60,763 bases of DNA from Oscillospiraceae bacterium (lineage in GTDB: Bacteria > Bacillota > Clostridia > WRLR01). Location of the stretch: contig WRLR01000011.1 of the NCBI GenBank assembly GCA_009777515.1, forward strand, positions 1 through 60,763. Reading direction: 5' to 3'. A program made the position numbers and the translations under genes. Positions 34,392 through 42,727 of this stretch are shown one piece after another; within the stretch, counting starts at the first letter, position 1, and every line of letters starts with the position of its first letter. Under the pieces are notes generated by a model, which saw only the letters and a list, made by a program, of their open reading frames with translations, was not told the DNA's origin and searched no databases.

Positions 34392-35082
34392 CGCCGCCTA
34401 ACAGGCCGCCCCCCTTTTCAATGAACGAGGCCGCGCTCCCGAAAAACAGCGTGGAGGCGCCGCCCATGCGTAGTATATGAGTGGCATTTTTTACGGATGC
34501 GTCAATGTCGTGTGATATCATGACAATAGTCATGCCTCCGCCGTTTAACTGCCGTATCAGATCGTACATCCCCGCCGACGCCCCAATGTCGAGGCCCGCA
34601 GCAGGCTCGTCCAGCAAGAGCAGCGCGCGAGCCGCGCACAGCGCGCGCGCGAGCAGCACCCGCTGCTGCTGGCCCCCGGACAGATCGCGGTAGCAGCGCT
34701 TAGCAAGCCGCGCGACGCCGAGTTTTTCCATATTCTGGTCCGCGATGCGCTTTTCGGCTTCGTTATAGAATGGGCGCAACCCGCAGCGGTTCATGCAGCC
34801 GGATCGGACCACCTCCCTGACGGTCGCGGGAAAGTCCTTCTGTACCGCCGTCTGCTGGGGCATATAGCCTATCTCCCTGGGCGAAAGGCCGTCCCCCATC
34901 ACGATCCGCCCGGCCACCGGCGCCTGGAGGGCCAGCATTGTCCTCATCAGGGTGCTTTTGCCCGAGCCGTTCTCCCCGACGATGCACAAATAGTCCCCGG
35001 CGGACACGTCAAACGACAGACCGGACACAATTTCCTTGCCCTCATATCCGAGCGTCAGTTTTTGGCAGCTCAATAACGGCAC
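34372..35082 (-). CDS. znuC: Zinc ABC transporter ATP-binding protein ZnuC
   Basis: A 236-residue ATPase with Walker A GENGSGKST, Q-loop (MPQQTA), signature LSGGQQQR, Walker B LLLLDEPAAGLD and the switch His in MISHDID. It energises uptake of Zn2+ through ZnuB. It lies 11 bases after znuA. Confidence 0.93.
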   Translation of the reverse strand: MPLLSCQKLTLGYEGKEIVSGLSFDVSAGDYLCIVGENGSGKSTLMRTMLALQAPVAGRIVMGDGLSPREIGYMPQQTAVQKDFPATVREVVRSGCMNRCGLRPFYNEAEKRIADQNMEKLGVARLAKRCYRDLSGGQQQRVLLARALCAARALLLLDEPAAGLDIGASAGMYDLIRQLNGGGMTIVMISHDIDASVKNATHILRMGGASTLFFGSAASFIEKGGGLLGGDVLDHR

Positions 35083-35093
35083 GCTTAACCCCT

Positions 35094-36365
35094 CTAGCTC
35101 AACGCCTCTTTGAGTACTTCAAGATTACTTTCCATGATGGACAGGTAGGTGACCGCGCCGCCGGCGCCGATTGCTTCGCTTTCTATTACGGACTGCATCG
35201 CGTCCAGCGTGAGTATTTGCTGGTTTTTGGCCGCCGTGTTGTTTATGACCGCTTTTGCAATCGATTGATCGGCGCTCTCCGTGACCATGACCTTGCTAAG
35301 GCCCAGTTCATCTATTTTGTCGGACAGAAAAACAATGGTGGCAAAGCTCGCCTCCGTTTCCGCCGAGCACCCAGGGAAAGCCGCGCTGTATTCCAGCCCG
35401 TAGTCGTCCACCATGTAGCGGAATGGAAAACGGTCCGCAAAGCACAAAGCCTTAACAGGCGACCCGTCCACTACCTTCCGGTATCCGGCGTCTAGGCGCC
35501 TGAGCTCTTCGGTATACGCCAGCCTGTTCGCCTCGTACATATCGGCCGCGCCGCCGTCCAGCAACGCAAGCGCGCCCGCGATGACAGCGCAGAGCTTTTC
35601 CGCATTATGCAGCGAGAGCCATATATGTTCGTCAAAATCCCCGTCTTTATGGTCCGTGCGGTCGCCGTCGCCATAATCGCCGCTGTCGCTATGACCGCCT
35701 GCATCGCCATTATGGTCCGCGTGGTCGCCGTCTCGATCGTCGCGGTCACCGTCGCCATCGCCATCATCATCATCTTCGGCTTCCATGCCCTCGGCTATCT
35801 CTTCGATTTTTACCCCGGCGCCCAGTTCCTCTATCAGGTTTATCTTAATCATGTTTTGGTTTTTCGCCTCGGCCAGCGCCCCCGTCACCCATTGATCGGA
35901 CTCGCCGCCAATGTAAATAAACAAATCGCAGCCCGATATCGTGACCATGTCGCCGACCGACGGCTGATAGTTGTGCAGGTCGATCCTGTTTTTCAACAGC
36001 AGCGTCAGCTCCACCTCGCTAAGCCTGTCGCCCAATAGCTGGCGCGTCCAGTCATAGTGTGGGAAGACCGTGCATACTATGCTGAGCTTCCGATCGGCTC
36101 CAGAAGTGCCAGCTCCGCCCGTTCCGCCCGCTCCGCCTACTTCGCCCTGCCCGCTCACATCGCCCTGCCCGCCCGCAGCGCCCGCAGCGCCCCCCGGGGA
36201 ACAGCCGGACAGCCCGGAGCTGACCAATGCCACGGCCAACACAGCGGCGCCGCATTGCTTAAAGATACGCTTGCTGAACCGCTTTATGCATCGCCCGAAT
36301 AGTTGTTTAATCGACAATACCTCCCTTGTTGCCTGCATCAAATTGTCAACTGTCGTGTTTGTCAT
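35094..36365 (-). CDS. znuA: Zinc-binding lipoprotein ZnuA with expanded acidic/His loop
   Basis: A 423-residue extracytoplasmic solute-binding protein of the A-1 (TroA/ZnuA) family. After a charged leader, a lipobox-type signal ends at LSGC (about 51-54). VCTVFPHYDWTRQLLGD contains the first metal His, and HIWLSLHN and FADRFPFRY follow. Between about 195 and 250 is a long Asp/Gly/His-rich loop, a feature of zinc rather than manganese proteins and here unusually long. Its ATG overlaps the zur stop by 4 bases (ATGA). Confidence 0.9.
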   Translation of the reverse strand: MTNTTVDNLMQATREVLSIKQLFGRCIKRFSKRIFKQCGAAVLAVALVSSGLSGCSPGGAAGAAGGQGDVSGQGEVGGAGGTGGAGTSGADRKLSIVCTVFPHYDWTRQLLGDRLSEVELTLLLKNRIDLHNYQPSVGDMVTISGCDLFIYIGGESDQWVTGALAEAKNQNMIKINLIEELGAGVKIEEIAEGMEAEDDDDGDGDGDRDDRDGDHADHNGDAGGHSDSGDYGDGDRTDHKDGDFDEHIWLSLHNAEKLCAVIAGALALLDGGAADMYEANRLAYTEELRRLDAGYRKVVDGSPVKALCFADRFPFRYMVDDYGLEYSAAFPGCSAETEASFATIVFLSDKIDELGLSKVMVTESADQSIAKAVINNTAAKNQQILTLDAMQSVIESEAIGAGGAVTYLSIMESNLEVLKEALS

Positions 36366-36778
36366 GTTTTATGCATACAGCCGTCGCATATGCCGTACAG
36401 CACCGTTTTTAGCGAATTGACCACAAACGCGTGCTTGTCGGCCATGTGCCGTGCGATGTCGCCGAGCGCGTCGCACTCCAGATGTTGCAAAGCGCCGCAG
36501 CCCTCGCATTTTAAATGCAGGTGCTCCGCGCAGCCTTCGTCGCTCTCTATGTATTGGTAGCACGCGCCGGATGTACCATCGGTGAGGAACTTGCGCAATT
36601 TACCGGCCCCGACCAGTTCTTCCAGATGGCGGTATACGGTCGCGCGCCCAATCTGGGCGCCTGTCAGCCTAAAATGATTGTATATCTGCGCAGCGGTCGC
36701 GTGTTCGCCACCCAGCGCCGCGACATGGCCATATATTATGTCGCGCTGCTTTGTGTTATATTTTTCCGGCCGCGCCAT
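36362..36778 (-). CDS. zur: Fur family zinc uptake regulator (Zur)
   Basis: A 138-residue repressor with a winged-helix N-terminus (NTKQRDIIYGHV, GRATVYRHLEELV) and a dimer domain holding a structural zinc site of two CxxC pairs (Cys91/Cys94 and Cys131/Cys134). The position at the head of the znu operon argues for Zur rather than Fur or PerR. The ATG at 36778 follows a GGAGGGGGC site; an in-frame start at 36838 would overlap the -10 box and is rejected. Confidence 0.88.
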   Translation of the reverse strand: MARPEKYNTKQRDIIYGHVAALGGEHATAAQIYNHFRLTGAQIGRATVYRHLEELVGAGKLRKFLTDGTSGACYQYIESDEGCAEHLHLKCEGCGALQHLECDALGDIARHMADKHAFVVNSLKTVLYGICDGCMHKT

Positions 36779-36836
36779 ATTTACGCCCCCTCCCTGCCAA
36801 ATCGATGCATCCCCTTTTAATTTGATATACTGTCCC

Positions 36837-36865
36837 ATTTTAGCTCACGAACGCGTATTTGTCAA
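36837..36865 (-). promoter_or_regulatory. Promoter of the zur-znuACB operon
   Basis: TTGACA (36865-36860) and TAAAAT (36842-36837) lie 17 bases apart on the minus strand. Around the spacer CGCATGT and ATACGCG form a weak dyad that could be a Zur site, but the match is only 5 of 7. Confidence 0.65.
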
Positions 36866-36887
36866 CATGCGAAAAAATAGAAAAAAA

Positions 36888-36940
36888 GGAGCGGTTCAAG
36901 GCGCACGGGCTTTTATTCCCCTGCGCTTGACCGCCCCTAC
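36888..36940. repeat. Dispersed hairpin repeat unit
   Basis: Imperfect arms GCGGTTCAAGGCGC and GCGCTTGACCGC around a 15-base loop, ending CCCCTAC. It sits between zur and the next minus-strand gene, and shares its edge and arm style with the units near 13814, 40973 and 58469. On the minus strand it has no T run. Confidence 0.6.
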
Positions 36941-37000
36941 ATTTTAAAACAATTACCTTATAGCCGCCCTATCATAAGGCAGCCCTACCATAATGCCGCC

Positions 37001-38830
37001 CTACCATGGGCATATATTACTCTCATTGATCAGTGTCAGGCCTGTGCCATCTGCTCGGACGCGGTAGTGCGCGACATACTCGTCGTGGCCGCGCCAGCCG
37101 TCTTGGTCAACATATCCTTTTACATAGATTGTGAAGAACACATAGCCGCCGTCGGGCTGTACGTTCCTGAAATATGAGTAGTAGAAATGCTCAAATTCAG
37201 GCAGCCATTCCCAGTCAAAGAGCAAGACGTCCTCTGCGCTACCGGGAGTGCCGGGCGCACCGGGCGCGGCGCGGCTGCGCAGGGCGCTTGTATCAAAGTC
37301 CAAGCTGCCGTCATAATATAACCGCCCGCCCGCGCAGTTCAGCAAACTATAAATATCGGATCCAAGGTACTCCTTAACCGACAAATCGCCGAGCGATATG
37401 CGCTGGCCGCCATAGACATTTTCGTTGGGCGGCTCGTCCGACGTGGCGTTATAGTAGAGCCACCCATCCATGATGAAGAACTCGGTGCTTTCAAGCGCCA
37501 TTATCCACTCGGCTGCGCTGCCGTCCCGCCTGACGCGCGCCAGGCCCCCGAAGAAGAAGCCCGCGCTGCCTTGGTGGTTTCCGACGGTCATATATATCCA
37601 TCCGGGGGCCAACTCCATATGCTGGATATAATCGTCCCCACTATAATTATACTCTTCCAAGTCGTCGTGCAAGGCGGGTATCTCTGCCAGCTTGGCCAGG
37701 CCCGTGCCGTCGCTTTTCATTGTGTACAGAACGGCGTAATGCGTGGCGCCACCGTCAAAGGATATGTCTTGCAAATAAATCACGTCGCCTTCTTTATGGA
37801 TGAATTCATATTTAACATGGCATAAAAAATGCTCGCCGCTGCCATCAAAATTTGATTTATACAGACCTTCGTCACCGAGGAAGGGCTTCGTATAATAGAT
37901 TTCCCGCGCCTCATAGTCAACGTGGTTGATTGATGCCACAAAGAATTGCAGGTCGGCTTCCCCGTTTATGATATTTATGCGGTGCATCGCATAGTGCTGG
38001 TCCAGCCAGTTCGTGGCGATTAAATTGTCGTCTATGATATAAATATGGTCCGACATCCACTCCGTTTCGAGCAGCCTGTATTTTTCGGCGTCGCCCTCGC
38101 GCCGCACATAGATGCCGTATTTATATGACTCGCTCTGCGCGTCGTACTCTTCGGCGGAAAAATAGAAACAGTCGCCAAACTGGACCACAGCGCCGCCGTT
38201 GTTGTATATGGTATTGCCCACCGGCACGGGCAGAGGCCCCTGCGACTCGGAATCCTTGGCCTTACCGCTGTTGTCGCCGCTGCTATCGTCGCCCTCCTCC
38301 GTATAGCCCTTGCCTGTGTCGATTGTGATCATGTCCCTGTCGCCGTCCCAGTCCACGCCAAAATCCAGCGCCCTGCCTATGTCCCTGAGTTTGAAATAGT
38401 TGTTGCCTTCGATGATATAAGCTTCGAACCATGTCTGCTCGCCATCGAGGAAAATTTTTGAGCTTGTCGGCGCGGCGAGTTTGGCCTCCGCCCCTTTGCC
38501 CATCATCTCCCCGCCGACCGCAACGTACCCGCTGCCGGAGGTGATCGCAATGGAGTCGCCCGCTTCGTCCCAGCCGACGGCAAACTGTTTTGGCGAGCCG
38601 TCGAGCTGCAGCGCCAGGTCCCGCAGCTTAAAGTAGTTGTAGCCCGCGATGTTGTAAGCGTCAAACACAATGTCCCTGCCGTCTACAACCACGGTCGAAG
38701 CCGTAGGCGCCGCCGAGGCAGCCGACATGCCGGCGCCGGCTGACGACAATATGGAAGCGCAAGGCAAAATAAAAGCAACGATAGCGATAGTAATGGCGGC
38801 GGTGATTGTCTTATACTTCATTCTACGCAT
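37001..38830 (-). CDS. Secreted stalk/copper-amine-oxidase-N-like domain protein with DUF5050-like propeller
   Basis: A 609-residue exported protein. Signal helix (about 6-30), then two copies of a repeat around 40-85 and 100-155 (DGRDIVFDAYNIAGYNYFKL and DGEQTWFEAYIIEGNNYFKL). These resemble the PF07833-type domain found on clostridial surface proteins. A Ser/Asp/Gly linker leads to a C-terminal part (about 200-600) with repeated blades such as YGIYVRREGDAEKY and GLYKSNFDGSGEHFL, typical of DUF5050 beta-propellers. ATG 38830 gives the best spacing to GAGG; 38836 and 38821 are possible. Ligand unknown. Confidence 0.72.
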   Translation of the reverse strand: MRRMKYKTITAAITIAIVAFILPCASILSSAGAGMSAASAAPTASTVVVDGRDIVFDAYNIAGYNYFKLRDLALQLDGSPKQFAVGWDEAGDSIAITSGSGYVAVGGEMMGKGAEAKLAAPTSSKIFLDGEQTWFEAYIIEGNNYFKLRDIGRALDFGVDWDGDRDMITIDTGKGYTEEGDDSSGDNSGKAKDSESQGPLPVPVGNTIYNNGGAVVQFGDCFYFSAEEYDAQSESYKYGIYVRREGDAEKYRLLETEWMSDHIYIIDDNLIATNWLDQHYAMHRINIINGEADLQFFVASINHVDYEAREIYYTKPFLGDEGLYKSNFDGSGEHFLCHVKYEFIHKEGDVIYLQDISFDGGATHYAVLYTMKSDGTGLAKLAEIPALHDDLEEYNYSGDDYIQHMELAPGWIYMTVGNHQGSAGFFFGGLARVRRDGSAAEWIMALESTEFFIMDGWLYYNATSDEPPNENVYGGQRISLGDLSVKEYLGSDIYSLLNCAGGRLYYDGSLDFDTSALRSRAAPGAPGTPGSAEDVLLFDWEWLPEFEHFYYSYFRNVQPDGGYVFFTIYVKGYVDQDGWRGHDEYVAHYRVRADGTGLTLINESNICPW

Positions 38831-38836
38831 TTGCAT

Positions 38837-39095
38837 ACCTCAACTTATCATAATATTATGTAAATTCGTGGCATACTTTATAGCCACATAGCCACATGCA
38901 TAACATGCTGCGCACATATACAGATGAATATATCATACCAAAATGATACCATATACTTGCCAATAAAGATTAATGATTTGATAAAACAATTAAATAATAA
39001 AACCATAGAAACTATCGAAACCATGAAACCATCGAAGTAAGACTGGAATGGAAAGAAATATTGACAGAACCTCACACACATGATAAGCTTTAAAC
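38837..39095. other. AT-rich intergenic stretch without supported gene
   Basis: Short repeated pieces (gaaaccat, gaaactat) and AT-rich DNA. A 67-codon Phe/Ile/Met-rich frame on the minus strand has no ribosome site and no recognisable domain. No RNA gene seen. Confidence 0.5.
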
Positions 39096-39184
39096 ATAAA
39101 AAGACTGCCGCTTGTCTTGGGCGGCTCAGTCCGATTTAATCGTTAGAGGCGCCTTAACATTAAGGCGCCTCCAATTATTTTTTC
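39096..39184 (+). ncRNA. Candidate antitoxin RNA convergent to the small toxin
   Basis: A TTGACA at 39061-39066 with a poor -10 (TAAGCT, 17 bases on) could start a plus-strand RNA near 39096. It would end at a perfect 12-bp hairpin (39146-39157 with 39160-39171), followed by ATTATTTTTTC. The RNA would overlap the last codons and 3' UTR of the toxin on the opposite strand, as RatA does for TxpA. The weak -10 box is the main doubt. Confidence 0.4.
39098..39131 (-). terminator. Terminator of the small toxin mRNA
   Basis: On the minus strand GACTGAGCCGC pairs with GCGGCAGTC (one bulge and one extra base) around a CCAAGACAA loop, then TTTTT. The 5' arm is also complementary to the toxin 5' leader at 39291-39302 (GACCGAGCCGCC on the plus strand). 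Confidence 0.75.
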
Positions 39185-39264
39185 TTACGTAACAAAGTTA
39201 CGCAAAGAGCAATAACCGCAACGATCAACATATCAAAAGCGAACAGCCCTTCATATGTAACCAT
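39175..39264 (-). CDS. Putative holin-like type I toxin (29 residues)
   Basis: A 29-codon gene beginning MVTYEGLFAFDMLIVAVIAL and ending in four basic residues. A single membrane helix with the leading (V/T)TYE-LF motif matches the holin-like toxin family of Firmicutes type I systems. A GGGGGTGG site lies 5 bases before the ATG, a perfect consensus promoter precedes it and a terminator follows. Members depolarise the membrane when overproduced. Toxicity here is inferred. Confidence 0.78.
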   Translation of the reverse strand: MVTYEGLFAFDMLIVAVIALCVTLLRKKK

Positions 39265-39321
39265 TGGCGCCACCCCCTTCATCAGAGAGTGACCGAGCCG
39301 CCGAGCGACAGTCTTTATTTC

Positions 39322-39350
39322 ATTATATATTATTTAACAAATTTTGTCAA
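39322..39350 (-). promoter_or_regulatory. Consensus promoter of the small toxin gene
   Basis: TTGACA (39350-39345) and TATAAT (39327-39322) with exactly 17 bases between, both perfect. The leader of about 50 bases contains GGCGGCTCGGTC, able to pair with the 3' end of the same mRNA. Confidence 0.85.
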
Positions 39351-39518
39351 TTAAAGATTTATTTACCAGTTTTCTTATAGCAATCCCTATTGAAGTCCAT
39401 GTTGACACGGTCCAACCTGCTTATTGTTAGTTAATGTGTTAATAATGTATAATTATAAACCGATGTATGTGTATCAGTTATGCGCTATGCAAAATGGATT
39501 GTTTACTGGGAGGCTCAT

Positions 39519-40262
39519 ATGGAATTGCGGGATTTTTTCGCGGAGAACCCGTCCGCCGCGCTGGCATTTTCAGGCGGGGTGGACTCGTCGTATCTTTTGT
39601 ACGCCGCTATGAAATATGGCAAAGACATTAAAGCATATTATATAAACACGGCATTCCAGCCGGCCTTTGAGCTAAAAGACGCGATAGACGTCGCCGCCCA
39701 TGTGGGCGCGAACATGATGGTAGTGGAACTGGACGTGCTCAAAGACAACAAGCTGATGGAAAACACGCCCGAGCGGTGCTATTTTTGCAAATATGTTATT
39801 TTCAATACGATGATAAAGCTGGCGGCCGCAGACGGGTACAAGCTGGTCATCGACGGCACGAACGCCTCCGACGACGCGGGAGACCGCGCCGGGATGCGGG
39901 CGCTCAACGAGCTGATGGTGCGCTCCCCGCTGCGCGAGTGCGGCCTTACGAAAGACATGATCCGAAAGCTGTCCAGGGAGGCCGGCCTACCCACATGGAA
40001 CAAGCCCGCCTACGCTTGCCTCGCCACGCGCATCCCGTCCGGGCGCTCCATTTCGGCGGAGCTGCTCGAAAAGGTCGAGAAGGCCGAGGACGCCATGTTC
40101 GCGCTGGGCTTCACGGATTTTAGGGTGAGGGTCGAGGGCGACGCGGCGCGGCTGCAGTTGCCGCTGCCGCAAATGCCGGCGGCGCTGGAGAAGCGCGACG
40201 CTATATTGGGGGGGTTAAAACAGTACTTCCCGGTCGTTCTACTGGACATGGAAACGCGGTGA
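39519..40262 (+). CDS. larE: ATP-dependent sulfur transferase LarE
   Basis: A 247-residue PP-loop enzyme (SGGVDS, 18-23) that adds sulfur to the nicotinate-derived precursor of the nickel-pincer cofactor of lactate racemase. It carries PERCYFC (Cys87, Cys90) and YACLATR (Cys167). Three such cysteines mark the [4Fe-4S] catalytic form rather than the single-Cys sacrificial form. GGGAGG 6 bases before ATG 39519 fixes the start. larA, larB and larC are not in the window. An ECF S component follows. Confidence 0.88.
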   Translation: MELRDFFAENPSAALAFSGGVDSSYLLYAAMKYGKDIKAYYINTAFQPAFELKDAIDVAAHVGANMMVVELDVLKDNKLMENTPERCYFCKYVIFNTMIKLAAADGYKLVIDGTNASDDAGDRAGMRALNELMVRSPLRECGLTKDMIRKLSREAGLPTWNKPAYACLATRIPSGRSISAELLEKVEKAEDAMFALGFTDFRVRVEGDAARLQLPLPQMPAALEKRDAILGGLKQYFPVVLLDMETR

Positions 40263-40297
40263 ATGCGGCTGGCAGCGGGAGCAAGAGCGATTAGCGT

Positions 40298-40314
40298 GCG
40301 GGCTGGAAGCCCGC
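40298..40314. repeat. Short hairpin between larE and the S component
   Basis: GCGGGCT and AGCCCGC are perfect 7-bp arms around GGA. There is no T run, so it is more like a repeat unit than a terminator. Confidence 0.45.
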
Positions 40315-40374
40315 GTACCCAGGCGTCGCATTGCGGGCGAGGGCATGCTCATGGAATGAATGCATGGAGGCACT

Positions 40375-40929
40375 ATGAACATTAGAAAGCGCACACTATG
40401 GATAACCACGACTGCGGTTTTTACCGCGCTCCTGATCGCAGTGCAGGCGGCCACGGCGCTGGTACCCCCGCCGTTCCGGCAGTTCGTCACGGGGACGCTG
40501 GTCAACTTGCTGCTAATACTCTCCGTTCTGACATGCGGGCCGTCTTCGGGGCTGACGGTCGCGGTCGTGTCGCCAATCTTCGCGCATATGTTCGGCATAG
40601 GCCCCATCCTGCCCATCGTGCCGTTTATCATAGCGGGCAACGCGGCGCTGGTTTCGATCTGGCACGGCATAGGCGGCAGAAAGTTCGCGGGCGCGTTTGT
40701 CGTGCGCGCAACGGCTGCGGCGGCTGCCGCCGTTGGTAAATTTTTTGTGTTGTATGTCGGCGTGGTCATGATCGCCGTGCCTGTCTTGTTGGACCTCTCC
40801 GAGCAGCAGGCGTCCGTCCTGTCCGGCATGTTTTCCGTACCCCAGTTGTTCACCGCGCTGGCCGGCGGCGCCGTCGCCATTGCAGTATTGCCTGTCGTTG
40901 AAAAGGCGCGTTCGGCAAAATCCGCATAA
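40375..40929 (+). CDS. ECF transporter substrate-binding (S) component
   Basis: A 184-residue membrane protein with about six helices. The opening TLWITTTAVFTALLIAVQ and the tight loops GTLVNLLLI and SPIFAHMFGIGPILPIVPF are typical of ECF S subunits, which bind a vitamin or metal and use a shared EcfAAT module located elsewhere. GGAGG precedes ATG 40375. It lies 112 bases after larE. The substrate cannot be read; a nickel-pincer precursor such as nicotinate is a guess. Confidence 0.72.
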   Translation: MNIRKRTLWITTTAVFTALLIAVQAATALVPPPFRQFVTGTLVNLLLILSVLTCGPSSGLTVAVVSPIFAHMFGIGPILPIVPFIIAGNAALVSIWHGIGGRKFAGAFVVRATAAAAAAVGKFFVLYVGVVMIAVPVLLDLSEQQASVLSGMFSVPQLFTALAGGAVAIAVLPVVEKARSAKSA

Positions 40930-40972
40930 TGTAATCCAACCATATTCACCATAATCAAACGTAAATTTTAGC

Positions 40973-41139
40973 GGACGGCCGGGGCGGCCGTCCCTACAGG
41001 GACCTACCAGTATTTTGTATGGACGACCGCCCCGGTCATCCGCACAGGGACTTATCTGTTTTTTTGTATGGACGACCGCTCCGGTCGTCCGCACAGGAAC
41101 CTACCAGTATTTTATAGGTACGACCGCCCCGGTCGTCCG
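40973..41139. repeat. Array of four GC-rich hairpin units with 48-49-base spacing
   Basis: Hairpins at about 40973-40993, 41021-41041, 41070-41090 and 41118-41138 have arms GGACGACCG/CGGTCGTCC or close variants. They are joined by near-identical linkers (acctaccagtattttgta). The linkers do not vary as CRISPR spacers would. No gene lies in 40930-41450, apart from this array and the palindrome at 41322. Confidence 0.85.
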
Positions 41140-41321
41140 CTTTTCAAAATACCACAACCCATCTATACGCTCCCCACTTCTTTTTACGTATTTGCATTTA
41201 TAAATACGCCAATTTTCCGCGCACATAAATACCGTCCGCCTTGCCCATGCCATGCCATATTATCGATCGCCGACTATTTTTTTGGCGCTAATTATCGTTT
41301 GTTGGCTATAAATATGGGTAT

Positions 41322-41343
41322 ATGAAATTTATATAAATTTCAT
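41322..41343. promoter_or_regulatory. Perfect 22-bp palindrome upstream of the MalEFG-type operon
   Basis: ATGAAATTTAT is followed directly by its exact reverse complement ATAAATTTCAT. It lies about 110 bases before the binding-protein gene, just downstream of a weak promoter (TTGGCG 41282-41287, TATAAA 41307-41312, 19-base spacer). A second perfect dyad, TTGCACTGCAA, is at 41370-41380. It is a candidate operator for a sugar regulator. Confidence 0.5.
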
Positions 41344-41450
41344 GTCCTCATCAAAATAAAATCGGCATATTGCACTGCAAGCATATGGACAGCCAGCTAT
41401 GCAATAAAACATATTACTAACTACTAACTAAAGGAAAGAGAACCGTATCC

Positions 41451-42704
41451 ATGAAAAAGTTTCTAGAGTTGCGCGCCCCTGCCTTCCTTATATTTATGGC
41501 GTTCCTGGTCGCAGCCGCCGCCCCCCTCTCCGGCTGCGGGCAGGCCGGGGCGGGCGCCGCGAACGTGATCCTCAAGACATGGGCGCCCGCCAACCAGATC
41601 GAAAAGGGTACGATGGAAAAAATGTGCGCCATGTTCCAAGCCGCGCACCCGCAGTGGAACATCAGGTTCGTCAACGAAATCGTAGGCGAGGACAACGCGC
41701 TCACCGAAGTGTTGAAGGACGTGACCGAGGCTGCCGACGTGTTCTTCTTCGCCAACGACCAGATTGAGGACCTCCGGCACTCCGGCGCCATCGCCCGCCT
41801 GGGCGGCCCCACGGAGGAAATGGTGCATGCGACGATGCCGGATACGGTGGTCGACACGGTGGTCGTCGACGGCAAGACGTACGGCATCCCGTTCACGCAC
41901 AACACGTTTTTTATGTACTACGACAAGACCCTGCTCGACGAGGGCGACATCGGCTCCCTGGATGCGATAATGGCCAAGCCCACCGCCGCCAACGTGTACA
42001 ACTTCATGTTCAACCCGGCCGGCGGCTGGATGGGCGGCGCCTTTTACTATGGCGCGGGGCTGACCATATACGGCGAGGATCAGGTCAGCTATGAGGAGGG
42101 CTGCAACTGGAACAGCGAAACCGGCGTCGCTGTGACAAAGTACCTTATAGACTTGTTGCAAAACAGCAAATGCGTCCACGCGGACGACGCCAGCCCTAAC
42201 GAGCTGGCCCGCGAAAACAGGTTGGGCGCTTGGTTCGATGGCGCGTGGAACTATGATCTATATAAAGACGTCCTGGGCGACGACCTCGGCTTAGCGCCGC
42301 TGCCCACGTTCAGCCCCGACGGCAACACATACCAGTTGCGCGGGTTTTATGGTTCCAAGGCCATCGGCGTGAACGCGCAGACGCGCTTCATGGAGCAGGC
42401 CGTCGCGTTCGCGGCGTTCCTGGGGAGCGAGGCCATGCAGGTCCTGCGGTTCGAGGAGAGCGCGCAGGTCCCCACCAACAGGGAGGCCGGCAAGACGGAA
42501 GCGGTGCTTTCCGACGAAGTGGCCGTCGTCATTATGCAGGAGGCGGAGATCGCTTCCGTCATGCAGCCGACCAACGCGAACTTCGGCGCCAACTACTGGG
42601 CGAACGCCGGGGCCCTGTTCACGGAGATAAAAAACGGCTCGACGAACCACGACAATGTCAGAGAAAAACTGGAAACATTCGCAAACGCGTTCGTCGTTGA
42701 CTGA
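41451..42704 (+). CDS. Sugar ABC transporter substrate-binding lipoprotein (MalE-like)
   Basis: A 417-residue exported lipoprotein; the signal ends at APLSGC (lipid-attached Cys about 28). The fold is the family 1 solute-binding type (VILKTWAPANQIEKG, FFFANDQIEDL, TYGIPFTHNTFFMYYDKTLL, GAWFDGAWNYD). It is followed by two permeases, a CUT1 maltose-type system. The ATPase is not encoded here, so a shared MsmX-like ATPase is likely. The sugar is unknown. Confidence 0.9.
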   Translation: MKKFLELRAPAFLIFMAFLVAAAAPLSGCGQAGAGAANVILKTWAPANQIEKGTMEKMCAMFQAAHPQWNIRFVNEIVGEDNALTEVLKDVTEAADVFFFANDQIEDLRHSGAIARLGGPTEEMVHATMPDTVVDTVVVDGKTYGIPFTHNTFFMYYDKTLLDEGDIGSLDAIMAKPTAANVYNFMFNPAGGWMGGAFYYGAGLTIYGEDQVSYEEGCNWNSETGVAVTKYLIDLLQNSKCVHADDASPNELARENRLGAWFDGAWNYDLYKDVLGDDLGLAPLPTFSPDGNTYQLRGFYGSKAIGVNAQTRFMEQAVAFAAFLGSEAMQVLRFEESAQVPTNREAGKTEAVLSDEVAVVIMQEAEIASVMQPTNANFGANYWANAGALFTEIKNGSTNHDNVREKLETFANAFVVD

Positions 42705-42727
42705 TTAAATCGAGATAGGATGCCTCT

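Noticed and set aside
38878-39081. 67-codon membrane-like frame on the minus strand
   Set aside because: No ribosome site, and AT-rich composition alone explains the Phe/Ile content.
40973-41139. Possible CRISPR array
   Set aside because: Linkers between hairpins are nearly identical, so there are no variable spacers, and no cas genes are near.
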